NCBI RefSeq assembly: GCF_000315485.1
Contig: NZ_JH992940.1
Span: 1,214,164-1,278,163 of the forward strand
Reading direction: 5' to 3'
Source: Bacteroides oleiciplenus YIT 12058
GTDB lineage: Bacteria > Bacteroidota > Bacteroidia > Bacteroidales > Bacteroidaceae
DNA length: 64,000 nucleotides
Shown here: positions 45,629-54,102 of the stretch, piece after piece
Position numbering within the stretch: the first letter of the stretch is position 1
How the letters are laid out: each line of letters opens with the position of its first letter
The notes under the pieces: generated by a model
The model's database searches: none
What the model saw: the letters and a program-made list of their open reading frames with translations, nothing else
Told to the model about the DNA's origin: nothing
Translations under genes and position numbers: made by a program

Positions 45629-45855
45629 CAGCCTGTTACCGGGCGTGGAGTATACCCGATGTATGCACAGTCCCCTGTGTACCCGCTTCAATGTGGAAAA
45701 TGCGGGGGGATTTTTCTGTGGGGGGAGCAAGGGTATGTTTCCGGATTCCCGAAAACCCTTGCTCCCCGCGCCCGGCGGTTGCTGGGAGGGCAAATCCGCT
45801 CCCGCCGGTCGCAGATTTTGGAATGAAAGAAGTACGGACGAAAAAGAAAAAACAT

Positions 45856-46227
45856 ATGACAAACGATGTGAATGGGATGAAGAAAAAATGTGGCCGTCCG
45901 GCACTGGGCAGGACGCGTAAATTGACCAGAGGCGTGACGGTGAAGTTCTCCCCCGTCAGCTACGAGGCTCTCAGGTTCAGGGCAGGGAAGTCCGGCCGGA
46001 GTCTGGCGGTCTATATCAGGGAGGCAGCACTGGCGGCCACCGTTACGGCAAGGCATACACCGGAGGAGAACGCACTGTTGCGCAGCCTGGCGGGAATGGC
46101 TAACAACCTGAACCAGCTGACAAAGCTCTCGCACCAGACCGGCTTTTACAGGACAAGGCTGCTGATAGAGGGGCTGCTGGGAAAGCTGAAGCGGATCATG
46201 GATGATTACAGACCGAAAGGAGGATAG
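45856..46227 (+). CDS. mobC: MobC-type mobilization accessory protein
   Basis: 123 residues from ATG 45856 (45823 is possible). RHH-like start: RKLTRGVTVKFSPVSYEALR, then FRAGKSGRSLAVYIREAALA, then the MobC motif GMANNLNQLTKLSHQTGF. It binds oriT and helps the relaxase. Its stop is five bases before the relaxase start, indicating an operon. A 227-base gap separates it from the DUF3408 gene. Confidence 0.82.
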   Translation: MTNDVNGMKKKCGRPALGRTRKLTRGVTVKFSPVSYEALRFRAGKSGRSLAVYIREAALAATVTARHTPEENALLRSLAGMANNLNQLTKLSHQTGFYRTRLLIEGLLGKLKRIMDDYRPKGG

Positions 46228-46231
46228 CCTC

Positions 46232-47152
46232 ATGATAGGGAAGATCAGGAAAGGCCGCTCGTTCGGCGGCTGCATACGCTACGTGACGCAGAAGGACGAC
46301 GCGGAAATCATCGCCTCGGAAGGCGTGCTGCTGGGAACGGCAGAAGAGATGGCGCGAAGTTTCCGGTGGCAATGCCTGCTGAATCCGGACGTGGCGAAAC
46401 CGGTGGGACACATCGCGCTCAGCTTCAAGCCGGAGGACGCACCGAGGCTGACCGACGCGTTTATGGCAAGGCTGGCGGGGGAATACCTGGAACTGATGGG
46501 GATACGGAACACGCAGTTCATCGTGGTGAGGCATCACGGGACGGACAACCCGCACTGCCACATCGTCTTCAACCGGGTGGACTTCGACGGGAAGGTGATT
46601 TCCGACAGCAACGATTTCAGGCGCAACGAGAAAGTGACAAAAATGCTTAAGGACAAGTATTCGCTCACCTATTCCGAAGGCAAACAGTCCGTTAAAACGG
46701 AAAAGCTGCATGCTTCCGAAAAGGTGAAATACGAAATATACCGTGCGGTCAAGGAAGCTTTGAGGAGTGCAGATACATGGAAAGAATTTCAAAATAAGCT
46801 CTTAAAAATGGGCGTGGAAATGGAATTCAAGTACAAGGGAAACACTAATGAAGTGCAGGGCATCCGCTTTATAAAGAACGGTCTGTCATTCAAGGGAAGT
46901 GGGATTGACCGCAGTTTCAGCTGGTCAAGGCTGGATGCGGCATTGGACCATAACCATGTCACGTCCCTGGAAAATGACGTTTCCCAAAAGCAACCGTACC
47001 ATGAACAAAGTCATGGTTCTGTTATTGATAACCTGGTCGAAGTCACCGGTACGGGTGGCGTGTTCATGCCGTCGGTGGCACCGACGGAGGACGAGAAAGA
47101 GGCGGAACGCCTGCGGAGAAAGAAGAAGCGCAGGAAAGGAAGGAGTTTGTGA
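46232..47152 (+). CDS. mobB: Relaxase/mobilization nuclease
   Basis: 306 residues from ATG 46232; AGGAGG at 46220-46225 sets this start, rejecting the longer frame from 46202. The relaxase domain has MIGKIRKGRSFGGCIRYVTQ, GHIALSFKPEDAPRL and the metal triad VRHHGTDNPHCHIVFNRVDF. It nicks one strand at oriT. The C-terminus is basic (RRKKKRRKGR). Size is smaller than many relaxases but the catalytic motifs are all present. mobB is a conventional name for this Bacteroides position, not a strict orthology claim. Confidence 0.88.
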   Translation: MIGKIRKGRSFGGCIRYVTQKDDAEIIASEGVLLGTAEEMARSFRWQCLLNPDVAKPVGHIALSFKPEDAPRLTDAFMARLAGEYLELMGIRNTQFIVVRHHGTDNPHCHIVFNRVDFDGKVISDSNDFRRNEKVTKMLKDKYSLTYSEGKQSVKTEKLHASEKVKYEIYRAVKEALRSADTWKEFQNKLLKMGVEMEFKYKGNTNEVQGIRFIKNGLSFKGSGIDRSFSWSRLDAALDHNHVTSLENDVSQKQPYHEQSHGSVIDNLVEVTGTGGVFMPSVAPTEDEKEAERLRRKKKRRKGRSL

Positions 47153-47181
47153 ACCATATGTATAACAAAAAACTTTGAAAG

Positions 47182-47943
47182 ATGAAAGAGGAAAATTATC
47201 TGGAAGGCATCTACGGATGCCTTGAAAGGATCGAGAAGAAAGTGGAGACGCTGCCCGTGGAAGGCACAAGCCCCGCAGTTGGAAACCGGACCAGTTCCCC
47301 GGAAGGGATTGCGGAACTGAAAATCCGTCTGGAACGCCTGCAATCCGCGGTGGAGAAAAACGGCTTGGAAATAGCAGCGGTACGTAACCATACCGTCCGG
47401 TTGTCGGAAGGCTGGCCGTTGTCTGCCGAAACGTTTGCCGGGGAGATGGAAAAGATTAGATACTGCCTGAGTCAAGACTGCCAAGCTGTAAAGGAGACAG
47501 TGAGACGGCTGGATGAGAGAATGGTCCTGCTGAAAAAGGAACCGGAGCGCAGACTGGTGACCTACCGTCTGGAAAGCGCATCCAAGGCAGTGGTAACGAC
47601 AGCTTCAGCACTGATCCTGGCACTGATCATTTCCGTCTGGACCAACTGCAACCAGTACCGCACGAACCGGCTTTTGAAAGATGCCGATTTGAAATACCGA
47701 GCCATCAGGATCTGCCTGCCGGGGGATGATCCCGACATCGCCTTCCTTGAGAAGCATTTCACCATCAAGCGGGACGAGGAAAAGATCCGGCGTGTGGAAA
47801 GGCTGGTGACCGCTTTTGAGGACTCGGTCAGGAACCGCATCCGTAACCATGAAATGGCAGCCTACAAGGACAGTCTGGCGCACCGGCTGTTCAGGGAGGC
47901 ACAGGAAATCAGGAAGCAACTGGACAATCCCAATTCAAAATGA
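47182..47943 (+). CDS. Coiled-coil protein with one membrane helix, mobilization region
   Basis: 253 residues. Coiled coil near 30-75 and 90-115 (AELKIRLERLQSAVEKNG, QAVKETVRRLDERMVLLKKE), membrane helix near 133-152 (ASKAVVTTASALILALIISV), then a helical cytoplasmic tail. Located directly after mobB, as in related elements where a membrane protein may link the relaxosome to a transfer channel. I do not recognise a named family. Confidence 0.65.
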   Translation: MKEENYLEGIYGCLERIEKKVETLPVEGTSPAVGNRTSSPEGIAELKIRLERLQSAVEKNGLEIAAVRNHTVRLSEGWPLSAETFAGEMEKIRYCLSQDCQAVKETVRRLDERMVLLKKEPERRLVTYRLESASKAVVTTASALILALIISVWTNCNQYRTNRLLKDADLKYRAIRICLPGDDPDIAFLEKHFTIKRDEEKIRRVERLVTAFEDSVRNRIRNHEMAAYKDSLAHRLFREAQEIRKQLDNPNSK

Positions 47944-47950
47944 CTGCACT

Positions 47951-48877
47951 ATGGCAACAATCAGAACCAAATTCAGGTCCTCGTCCGCGGAAGGCAGGGA
48001 GGGCGCACTGTATTATCAGGTGATTCATAACCGTGTGGTCAGGCAGATCAGTACCGGATACAAACTTTTCGCTTCGGAATGGGACCAACGTTCCGAAGCG
48101 GTCATTCCCTGTCAACACCCTGCAGGGATGGAACGGGACAATTATCTTCTATCGGTAGGGGAACGGATAAGACGGGACAAAATCCGACTGGAAAAGGCTA
48201 TCAGGACATTAAGCCAATCCGGTCCGTTTACAGCGGATGATATCGTCATACGTTTCCATGACAGCGGACAAGAACCTTCGTTTAACGACTATATCCGGCA
48301 ACAGATAGTAAGGCTGAAACGTTTGGGAAAGATACGGACCTCTGAAACCTATACAGCCGCGCTCAAAAGTTTCAGCAGTTTTATGAAAGGTAGCGATATA
48401 CTGTTTGGCGAACTTAGCTCTGACTTGCTCATGGAATACGAGGCTTATCTGAAAAACAGGGGGAACTCACCCAATACAATCTCGTTCTACATGCGCATTC
48501 TGAAAGCGGTCTACAACCGTGCGGTGGAGAACGGACTGACCGGACAGCGGAACCTGTTCAAGTCTGTTTATACAGGTGTGGAAAAGACCTTGAAACGGGC
48601 CATTCATTTAAATGATATCAGGCGTATCAAAAGACTGGACTTGTCCCTGAAACCCCACCTTGATTTCGCACGTGACATGTTCCTGTTCTGCTTTTACACA
48701 CGGGGGATGTCCTTTGTGGACATGGCTTATCTGAAAAAGGGAGACATTGCGAACGGAATCCTGACTTACCGCAGGAAAAAGACCGGACAACAGCTGTTCA
48801 TCCGATGGGAAAAGTGTATGCAGGAGATCATCAAACTTTTTTGTTTATCGGTTCAAGATTTCAAAGTTGTTCATTAA
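47951..48877 (+). CDS. Tyrosine recombinase truncated before its catalytic C-terminus
   Basis: 308 residues from ATG 47951. N-terminal arm-type region, then a core-binding domain (SFNDYIRQQIVRLKRLGK, TAALKSFSSFMKG, NTISFYMRILKAVYNRAVEN), then FLFCFYTRGMSFVDMAYLKK with the first catalytic Arg, and NGILTYRRKKTGQQLFI. The H-x-x-R, second His and Tyr boxes are missing: after KCMQEIIK the frame runs into LFCLSVQDFKVVH and stops. The composition turns AT-rich at about 48836, so a junction or deletion removed the end of the gene. Inactive by this evidence. Confidence 0.85.
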   Translation: MATIRTKFRSSSAEGREGALYYQVIHNRVVRQISTGYKLFASEWDQRSEAVIPCQHPAGMERDNYLLSVGERIRRDKIRLEKAIRTLSQSGPFTADDIVIRFHDSGQEPSFNDYIRQQIVRLKRLGKIRTSETYTAALKSFSSFMKGSDILFGELSSDLLMEYEAYLKNRGNSPNTISFYMRILKAVYNRAVENGLTGQRNLFKSVYTGVEKTLKRAIHLNDIRRIKRLDLSLKPHLDFARDMFLFCFYTRGMSFVDMAYLKKGDIANGILTYRRKKTGQQLFIRWEKCMQEIIKLFCLSVQDFKVVH

Positions 48878-48945
48878 TTGCTTTGTTGGTTATATCCAGA
48901 GTATTATTTGTAAGAGACTCTACGAATAAATGATGATAAGACCAG

Positions 48946-49860
48946 TTAGTTTATCGCTTGTTTTATAATTTCATTGCGATATTCGTTCGGTGTGCAACCT
49001 TCCATCTTCTTGAACCAACGTGTGAAATGTTGCGGGTATTGGAAACCCATTTCATCTGAGATTTGACTGATACTTTTTTGCGTGTTCATGATGCGCTCTT
49101 TGGCTATATCCATAATTTTTTGCTGGATATGCTTGATTGCTGACATACCGGTTTCCTTTTTTACCAGGTCACTGAAATAATTGGTGGAAAGACACAGTTG
49201 GTCAGCGCAATACTGTACCGTCGGAATACCTTTACTCGTTGGCAAGGCAGAATGATAGTAATTATTGAGCAACAATTCAAAACGCGCCAACAAATCGTTG
49301 TTGGCATTTTCCCTTGTAATGAACTGGCGGTCATAAAAGCGGATGCAGCGGTCAAGGAGAAGCTTCATGGTATCAATAATCAAAGAACGGCTGTGCTTGT
49401 CAATAGGATGCCTCAATTCTTCTGCTACATTGTTTATACATTCAATGACTACTTTGCGCTCCTGTTCTGACAGGTGCAGTGCTTCGTTGGCATTATATGA
49501 GAAATAAGAATACTCTTTTATTATATGTGCAAGGGAAGTACCGCGCAATAGTTCGGGATGGAACATCAGGGCCCATCCGGCCGGCTGGTGCAGACTGCCA
49601 TCATCGTCAGAACCCATTACCTGCCCCGGAGCGATAAACAGCATGGAGCCTTTTTCATAGTCATAGAGGCTCCGTCCATAATTCATCGTACCGCAGTCAG
49701 TATCTTTCAGCAACACAGCATAAATGTTGTACAGTTTCTTTGAGTGTCTGATGGGCTGCACCTCGTAACAATTCACAACGCTGACCAACGGGTGCAGAGC
49801 TTCGACTTCGAAAAGGTCGCAGTACTGCTGAACTGTATCTATTCTTGTTATATCTCCCAT
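48946..49860 (-). CDS. AraC-family transcriptional regulator
   Basis: 304 residues from ATG 49860; the ATG six bases upstream leaves no room for a ribosome site, while AAAGG fits the inner start. N-terminal cupin-type ligand domain (YEKGSMLFIAPGQVMGSDDD), C-terminal double HTH (TVQYCADQLCLSTNYFSDLV, then ISQISDEMGFQYPQHFTRWF). It faces away from the lactonase and CMD-hydrolase genes, whose upstream regions share a 20-base motif, a likely binding site. Confidence 0.9.
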   Translation of the reverse strand: MGDITRIDTVQQYCDLFEVEALHPLVSVVNCYEVQPIRHSKKLYNIYAVLLKDTDCGTMNYGRSLYDYEKGSMLFIAPGQVMGSDDDGSLHQPAGWALMFHPELLRGTSLAHIIKEYSYFSYNANEALHLSEQERKVVIECINNVAEELRHPIDKHSRSLIIDTMKLLLDRCIRFYDRQFITRENANNDLLARFELLLNNYYHSALPTSKGIPTVQYCADQLCLSTNYFSDLVKKETGMSAIKHIQQKIMDIAKERIMNTQKSISQISDEMGFQYPQHFTRWFKKMEGCTPNEYRNEIIKQAIN

Positions 49861-50062
49861 AACCATCCTTTTGTTTTTTACAAAAATAAGTATTTATATT
49901 GACATTGCTGTCTGAGGAACAGCTGTTTCTTTTCTATCCCTTATTTATTTTATTCCATGACGACAAAGTTAGTTCATTCAATCAACGAACATATAACCCT
50001 AATCACAGACTGTCTTACCATTTTCACAGATAACATTTAACCCGGTCCAAGCCCGATGAAAG

Positions 50063-50082
50063 TGGTAATTTTATCAGTGATT
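50063..50082 (+). promoter_or_regulatory. Candidate AraC-type operator ahead of the lactonase gene
   Basis: TGGTAATTTTATCAGTGATT matches TGGTAATGCTATCCGTGATT at 52946-52965 in 17 of 20 bases. Each lies 29-30 bases upstream of a -7 element (50112 and 52996), and neither has a clear -33, as expected where an activator replaces it. Confidence 0.55.
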
Positions 50083-50111
50083 GAGGTCTAATCTTCAGTA
50101 TGTGAATGCTG

Positions 50112-50119
50112 TAATTTTG
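50112..50119 (+). promoter_or_regulatory. -7 element of the lactonase gene
   Basis: TAATTTTG followed by C, 27 bases ahead of ATG 50146. Nothing else is found in 49861-50062 beyond AT-rich sequence. Confidence 0.6.
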
Positions 50120-50145
50120 CAAGTGAAACCAAAAAGGTAAATAAG

Positions 50146-51300
50146 ATGAAACCAAAAGCTTTATTTGTCATGTTAATCTTATGGCTTAGCTTCACTACGA
50201 TTCAAGCGCGGTCAACCGAAGATGTCCCGGATAAGGGAACTTATGCAAAATTTCTGTTGGTAGGATGTTATATGAAGCCAGACGAAGAAGGTGTCAGAAT
50301 GTACCGGTTTGACGGACAAACTGCCGATGTCGACTATCCGTGTGGGCTGAGAGGGATTTCAAATCCTGCTTTCCTTACATCTGATAGCACTGGTAATCGA
50401 ATTTATGCCATAGGCGATGATGAAGGGAAAAGTTCGACTGCCAATGCTTTGCTTTTTGATAAGGAAAGTGGTCTGCTGTCTCTGCTTAACTCGCAATCTA
50501 CAGACGGTGAACTTCCTATTTATATTACTCTCAGTCCAAAGGAATACTTTGTTCTGACAGCAAATTATAAGGGTGGCAGCATCACGGTATTCTCACAGGA
50601 TAAGAAAGGAAAGTTGCAACGTGATACAAAAATAATTCGTTTTGCTGGAAATGGGCCGAATAAAAAAAGGCAGGAACAATCGCATCTGCATTGCGTGACC
50701 TTTACACCTGATGGCAAATTCCTTCTTGCTACCGATTTGGGAACAGATTGTATCTATCTGTTTCCGATAGGCAAACGACCGGAAGCAGGTAAGGCTCATT
50801 CTCTGTTGGATGAATCAAGAGTAGTCCGCATACAGATGGATTCCGGCTCAGGACCTCGACATATATGTTTTCACCCGAATGGCAGATTTGCTTATCTCAT
50901 CAGTGAACTCTCGGGTAAAATAACTGTATTCTCCTATAATGAAGGCAAGTTGGAACGTTTACAAACAATTGTCTGCGACCCTTTCGTTGCAGAGGGAAAT
51001 GCAGATATCCATGTTTCATCCGATGGCAAATTCCTCTATGCTTCCAAGCACTTGAAAGAAGATGGCATAATTGTTTATTCCATTGATTCCCAAAAAGGAA
51101 CATTGGTTCAAATAGGATTTCAGCCAACAGGTCTTTATCCGCGAAGTTTTGCCATCTCTCCGGATGGTTGCTATTTGGCAGTGGTTTGCAGGGATGCCAA
51201 CTGCATACAGATATTCGAAAGAAACCGAAATACGGGGTTACTGAAGAATACGGGAAAAAATATCCGACTGGAAAGACCGGCGTTTGTCAAGTTCTTATAA
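50146..51300 (+). CDS. Lactonase family beta-propeller protein (YbhE/6-phosphogluconolactonase-like), exported
   Basis: 384 residues with a signal peptide (cleavage after IQA). Seven-bladed propeller repeats of the family are visible: RISNPAF..DSTGNRIYAIGD, YITLSPKEYFVLTANY, HLHCVTFTPDGKFLLATDLG, PRHICFHPNGRFAYLISELS, ADIHVSSDGKFLYAS, PRSFAISPDGCYLAVVCRD. The fold is that of 3-carboxymuconate-cyclase/6-phosphogluconolactonase; the export signal suggests a periplasmic lactone substrate. First gene rightward from the AraC regulator, 24 bases before the CMD-hydrolase gene. Confidence 0.85.
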   Translation: MKPKALFVMLILWLSFTTIQARSTEDVPDKGTYAKFLLVGCYMKPDEEGVRMYRFDGQTADVDYPCGLRGISNPAFLTSDSTGNRIYAIGDDEGKSSTANALLFDKESGLLSLLNSQSTDGELPIYITLSPKEYFVLTANYKGGSITVFSQDKKGKLQRDTKIIRFAGNGPNKKRQEQSHLHCVTFTPDGKFLLATDLGTDCIYLFPIGKRPEAGKAHSLLDESRVVRIQMDSGSGPRHICFHPNGRFAYLISELSGKITVFSYNEGKLERLQTIVCDPFVAEGNADIHVSSDGKFLYASKHLKEDGIIVYSIDSQKGTLVQIGFQPTGLYPRSFAISPDGCYLAVVCRDANCIQIFERNRNTGLLKNTGKNIRLERPAFVKFL

Positions 51301-51324
51301 ATTCATCACTAAACAGAAAGCAAT

Positions 51325-52884
51325 ATGAACAAGTTAATTACAACCATCGCCTGCCTGATATGCTGTATCGTTTATACGCAGGCACAAAACAAGGACAATA
51401 TGTTAAGCAAGAAAGAACAAAGTATTGCCGCCATCAGTATGTATGCCGCACGTGGCAATCAGGACAGCCTCAAAGTGATCCTTGCCAGAGGACTTGACTG
51501 TGGGCTGACCGTGAGCGAAGAAAAAGAAGTACTTACCCAGCTCTATGCCTATTGCGGCTTTCCACGCAGCATGGGTGCATTGGTTACGCTGATGAATCTC
51601 ACCAAAGAGCGTGCAGCACAAGGCATAAAGGATGAAGCCGGACGGGAGCCTTCTCCGGTAAAGAGTTCGGATATGTTTGTTGTCGGTGGACAAAACCAGC
51701 TGAAACTGTTCGGTCGTCCGGCACTAGGAGAAGTGCTGACATTTGCTCCGGCATTGGACCAATTTCTGAAAGCTCATCTGTTCGGTGACATATTCAGCCG
51801 TGACAATCTCGACTGGCGTACCCGTGAACTGTCTACTGTGGCTGCCTTGTCGGTGTTGGACGGCGTGAAGAATGAGTTGAATACTCACATTGCCCATGCC
51901 AAGCACAACGGCGTGACACAGGCTCAGATAGACGAAGTACTTATCATGGCGGCACGCTGTCGGAACGGAATGGTGCTTTCTGAATCCGATGAACCGGCAA
52001 AGACTTTTCAAACAGATCCGACAATTACTGTCCGTAAGGTCTTTTATAAAAACAGGTATGATATCATGCTTTGCGCCGAAATGTACCTCCCGAAGGATTT
52101 CAATGAAGCGCAACACTATGCAGCCCTCATCATCGGACACCCGTTCGGGGCTGTGAAAGAACAGTGTAGCGGACTCTATGCACAGGAAATGGCACGGCGA
52201 GGCTACGTGACTCTGGCTTTTGATGCTTCCTATCAAGGCGAAAGTGGAGGAGAACCGCGTCACACGGTATCGCCCGACGCATTGGTGGAAGACTTCAGTG
52301 CTTCTGTAGACTGGCTCGGACTACAACCGTTTATTGACCGCAACCGTATCGGTGTGATTGGCATCTGCGGAAGCGGCGGGTTCTCTGTCTGTGCGGCTTC
52401 TCTCGACCCCCGCATCAAGGCATTGGCAACCGTGAGCATGTATGATATGGGGCGTGCCACCCGTAACGGTTTGGGGGATTCGATGACGGATGAACAAAGA
52501 CGCAAACTGTTGGATGAAGTTGCCGAACAACGTTGGAAGGAAGCAGAAACGGGAGAAGCACGTATCCGCTTTGGCACACCGGAGAAACTGCTGGGAAATG
52601 CCAATGCCGTGCAGAAGGAGTTTTTCGATTACTATCGCAACCCCTTGCGTGGCTATCATCCGCGCTATCAAGGTATACGCTTTACCAGTCAGGCGGCATT
52701 GATGAACTTCTATCCGTTTGCCATGATTAAAGAGATTTCACCACGCCCCGTGCTATTCATTGCAGGCGAGCATGCACATTCGCGCTATTTCAGTGAGGAT
52801 GCCTATCAAGAAGCCAGCGAACCGAAAGAACTGTATATCGTTCCCGGAGCCAATCATGTAGACTTGTATGACCCGGATGGATAA
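51325..52884 (+). CDS. Fusion of two carboxymuconolactone decarboxylase-like domains with an alpha/beta hydrolase; C-terminus frameshifted
   Basis: 519 residues with a signal peptide (cleavage after TQA). Two CMD-like halves (LTQLYAYCGFPRSMGALVTL; DWRTRELSTVAALSVLDGVK with HIAHAKHNGVTQAQIDEVL) are followed from about 230 by a hydrolase (GHPFGAVKEQCS, GVIGICGSGGFSVCAAS with nucleophile Ser, RPVLFIAGEHAHSR, GANHVDLYD). The frame ends DLYDPDG. Dropping one C in CCC (52872-52874) gives DLYDRMDKIPFEKISEFF and a stop at 52931-52933, the normal family ending, so a one-base insertion has truncated about 17 residues. Catalytic residues are intact. Confidence 0.85.
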   Translation: MNKLITTIACLICCIVYTQAQNKDNMLSKKEQSIAAISMYAARGNQDSLKVILARGLDCGLTVSEEKEVLTQLYAYCGFPRSMGALVTLMNLTKERAAQGIKDEAGREPSPVKSSDMFVVGGQNQLKLFGRPALGEVLTFAPALDQFLKAHLFGDIFSRDNLDWRTRELSTVAALSVLDGVKNELNTHIAHAKHNGVTQAQIDEVLIMAARCRNGMVLSESDEPAKTFQTDPTITVRKVFYKNRYDIMLCAEMYLPKDFNEAQHYAALIIGHPFGAVKEQCSGLYAQEMARRGYVTLAFDASYQGESGGEPRHTVSPDALVEDFSASVDWLGLQPFIDRNRIGVIGICGSGGFSVCAASLDPRIKALATVSMYDMGRATRNGLGDSMTDEQRRKLLDEVAEQRWKEAETGEARIRFGTPEKLLGNANAVQKEFFDYYRNPLRGYHPRYQGIRFTSQAALMNFYPFAMIKEISPRPVLFIAGEHAHSRYFSEDAYQEASEPKELYIVPGANHVDLYDPDG

Positions 52885-52945
52885 GATACCGTTCGAAAAA
52901 ATTTCGGAATTCTTCTGGTATGCTTTGCGGTAATTCAGATGAAAA

Positions 52946-53003
52946 TGGTAATGCTATCCGTGATTATGATACAGCAAAGCGAATACGCAGGAGGGTAACT
53001 TTG
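52946..53003 (+). promoter_or_regulatory. AraC-type operator plus orphan -7 element
   Basis: The operator copy (52946-52965) is followed by TAACTTTG (52996-53003). The next 33 bases match those from 60030 (ahead of the aldo/keto reductase) in 30 of 33, but no such gene follows here. This is a promoter left without its gene. Confidence 0.6.
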
Positions 53004-53139
53004 CAACAGAAACAATTTAAAGATTATAGTATTTGCAACCAGTTATTACTCAATATTTTGTGAGTTATAAGTCAGAAATATGGGCATAACCTTTAGGGGT
53101 ACATTCTAAAAGGTGAAGATTTAACCTTTTTATTATTTC

Positions 53140-53223
53140 TTAACACTCAAAGAGCGGTGGTAGAGGGTATTTTCCCTCTTTTCGGTACTTTATTGATGGT
53201 TCGATGTTCCCATCTTTCCACAT
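53140..53223 (-). CDS. Tiny ORF (27 residues) behind a strong minus-strand promoter
   Basis: Reads MWKDGNIEPSIKYRKEGKYP, then LPPLFEC, stop at 53140-53142. The promoter is TACCTTTG (53258-53251) with TTG (53280-53278) spaced 19 bases, predicted start near 53244. No clear Shine-Dalgarno sequence. It could be a real small protein, a leader peptide or a small RNA. Confidence 0.35.
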   Translation of the reverse strand: MWKDGNIEPSIKYRKEGKYPLPPLFEC

Positions 53224-53250
53224 TGCTTGGCTCGTTCGCACAAGCCACTA

Positions 53251-53280
53251 CAAAGGTACTACAATTTCCAATAAAGGCAA
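53251..53280 (-). promoter_or_regulatory. Minus-strand promoter
   Basis: TACCTTTG and TTG at the consensus 19-base spacing, facing left into the tiny ORF. Confidence 0.6.
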
Positions 53281-53446
53281 GAGGACAGCAATTCAAATCT
53301 ATTATTTTTGAGGGAGTGAAATCTGCCGCTTGCCAAATTTCTCTCTGTCGAAAATAATAGTCCTCTGAAAAGAATGAAAACAGCATTGATAAAATTGCCT
53401 TATTAAGGGGGGGCTATGCTGTTTTATGCTATTATTTCGTCAGTCG

Positions 53447-53616
53447 TTTATCTCCGTTGCCGGATGCAGTTTTCAGCCAAGCCGATGAATAAGAAAAGGT
53501 TTTGGAGCTGTTTACTCTCCAACGGAGGACGAAACTGCTCCAAATGGTTTACCGCTTGAACTTTTCGTTTTCTAAAAGAGGTTTGGCAACCTTTGCATCC
53601 GACAAAAGGAGATAAA
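53447..53616. ncRNA. Nested RNA-like structure in the SusC upstream region
   Basis: Arms pair in nested order: 53447-53468 with 53594-53616 (TTTATCTCC/GGAGATAAA and GGATGCA/TGCATCC), GCCAAGCC 53476-53483 with GGTTTGGC 53580-53587, TTTGGAGC 53501-53508 with GCTCCAAA 53537-53544, and CTCC 53517-53520 with GGAG 53524-53527. Function unknown. It is the only strong feature in 53281-53836. Confidence 0.5.
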
Positions 53617-53836
53617 TGACCAGATATATAACAGTAGTATTACATTAAGGTAAAGAACAACCATGGTATAGTATTATTGCAATTTAACTATTTAAAGTTT
53701 GTTTATAATCAAATCATTTAAAGATTTTTGTCCTTCTATGATTTTTTGTATTTGATAAATGTCGTAATTAAATAAAAAATATCACGCATAATGACTTTTT
53801 CTTTTTTCTAAATTTCTTCAAATGACAAATTATTGT

Positions 53837-53844
53837 TACCTTTG
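53837..53844 (+). promoter_or_regulatory. -7 element of the susC-like/susD-like operon
   Basis: TACCTTTG; predicted leader of about 250 bases. The leader holds a 19-codon ORF (ATG 53978 to TAA 54037, MAKRTDRQGNSTDSQSPSL) and GATTCCC/GGGAATC arms about 60 bases apart around 54014 and 54076. Either could control translation. Confidence 0.5.
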
Positions 53845-54102
53845 TAATGTAATGTAGTTAATGGTTGCGCTTATAAAGTCCTTGGAAAGGATTTATGTAT
53901 AAAAGAGGTAGATGTTTACTCTGTTCTTGCTTGGATTATCAGCATCACTGATATGAAATAACAAAAAAAAATATACAATGGCTAAGCGGACGGACAGGCA
54001 GGGAAATAGTACAGATTCCCAATCCCCCTCTTTATAATACATTGCGTATAAGATTTATTAACTGTCTGGTCTGGGGAATCTACAGAGATTTAACGAATCA
54101 AG

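Noticed and set aside
45110-45904. 264-residue minus-strand frame
   Set aside because: Shadow of the DUF3408 and mobC region.
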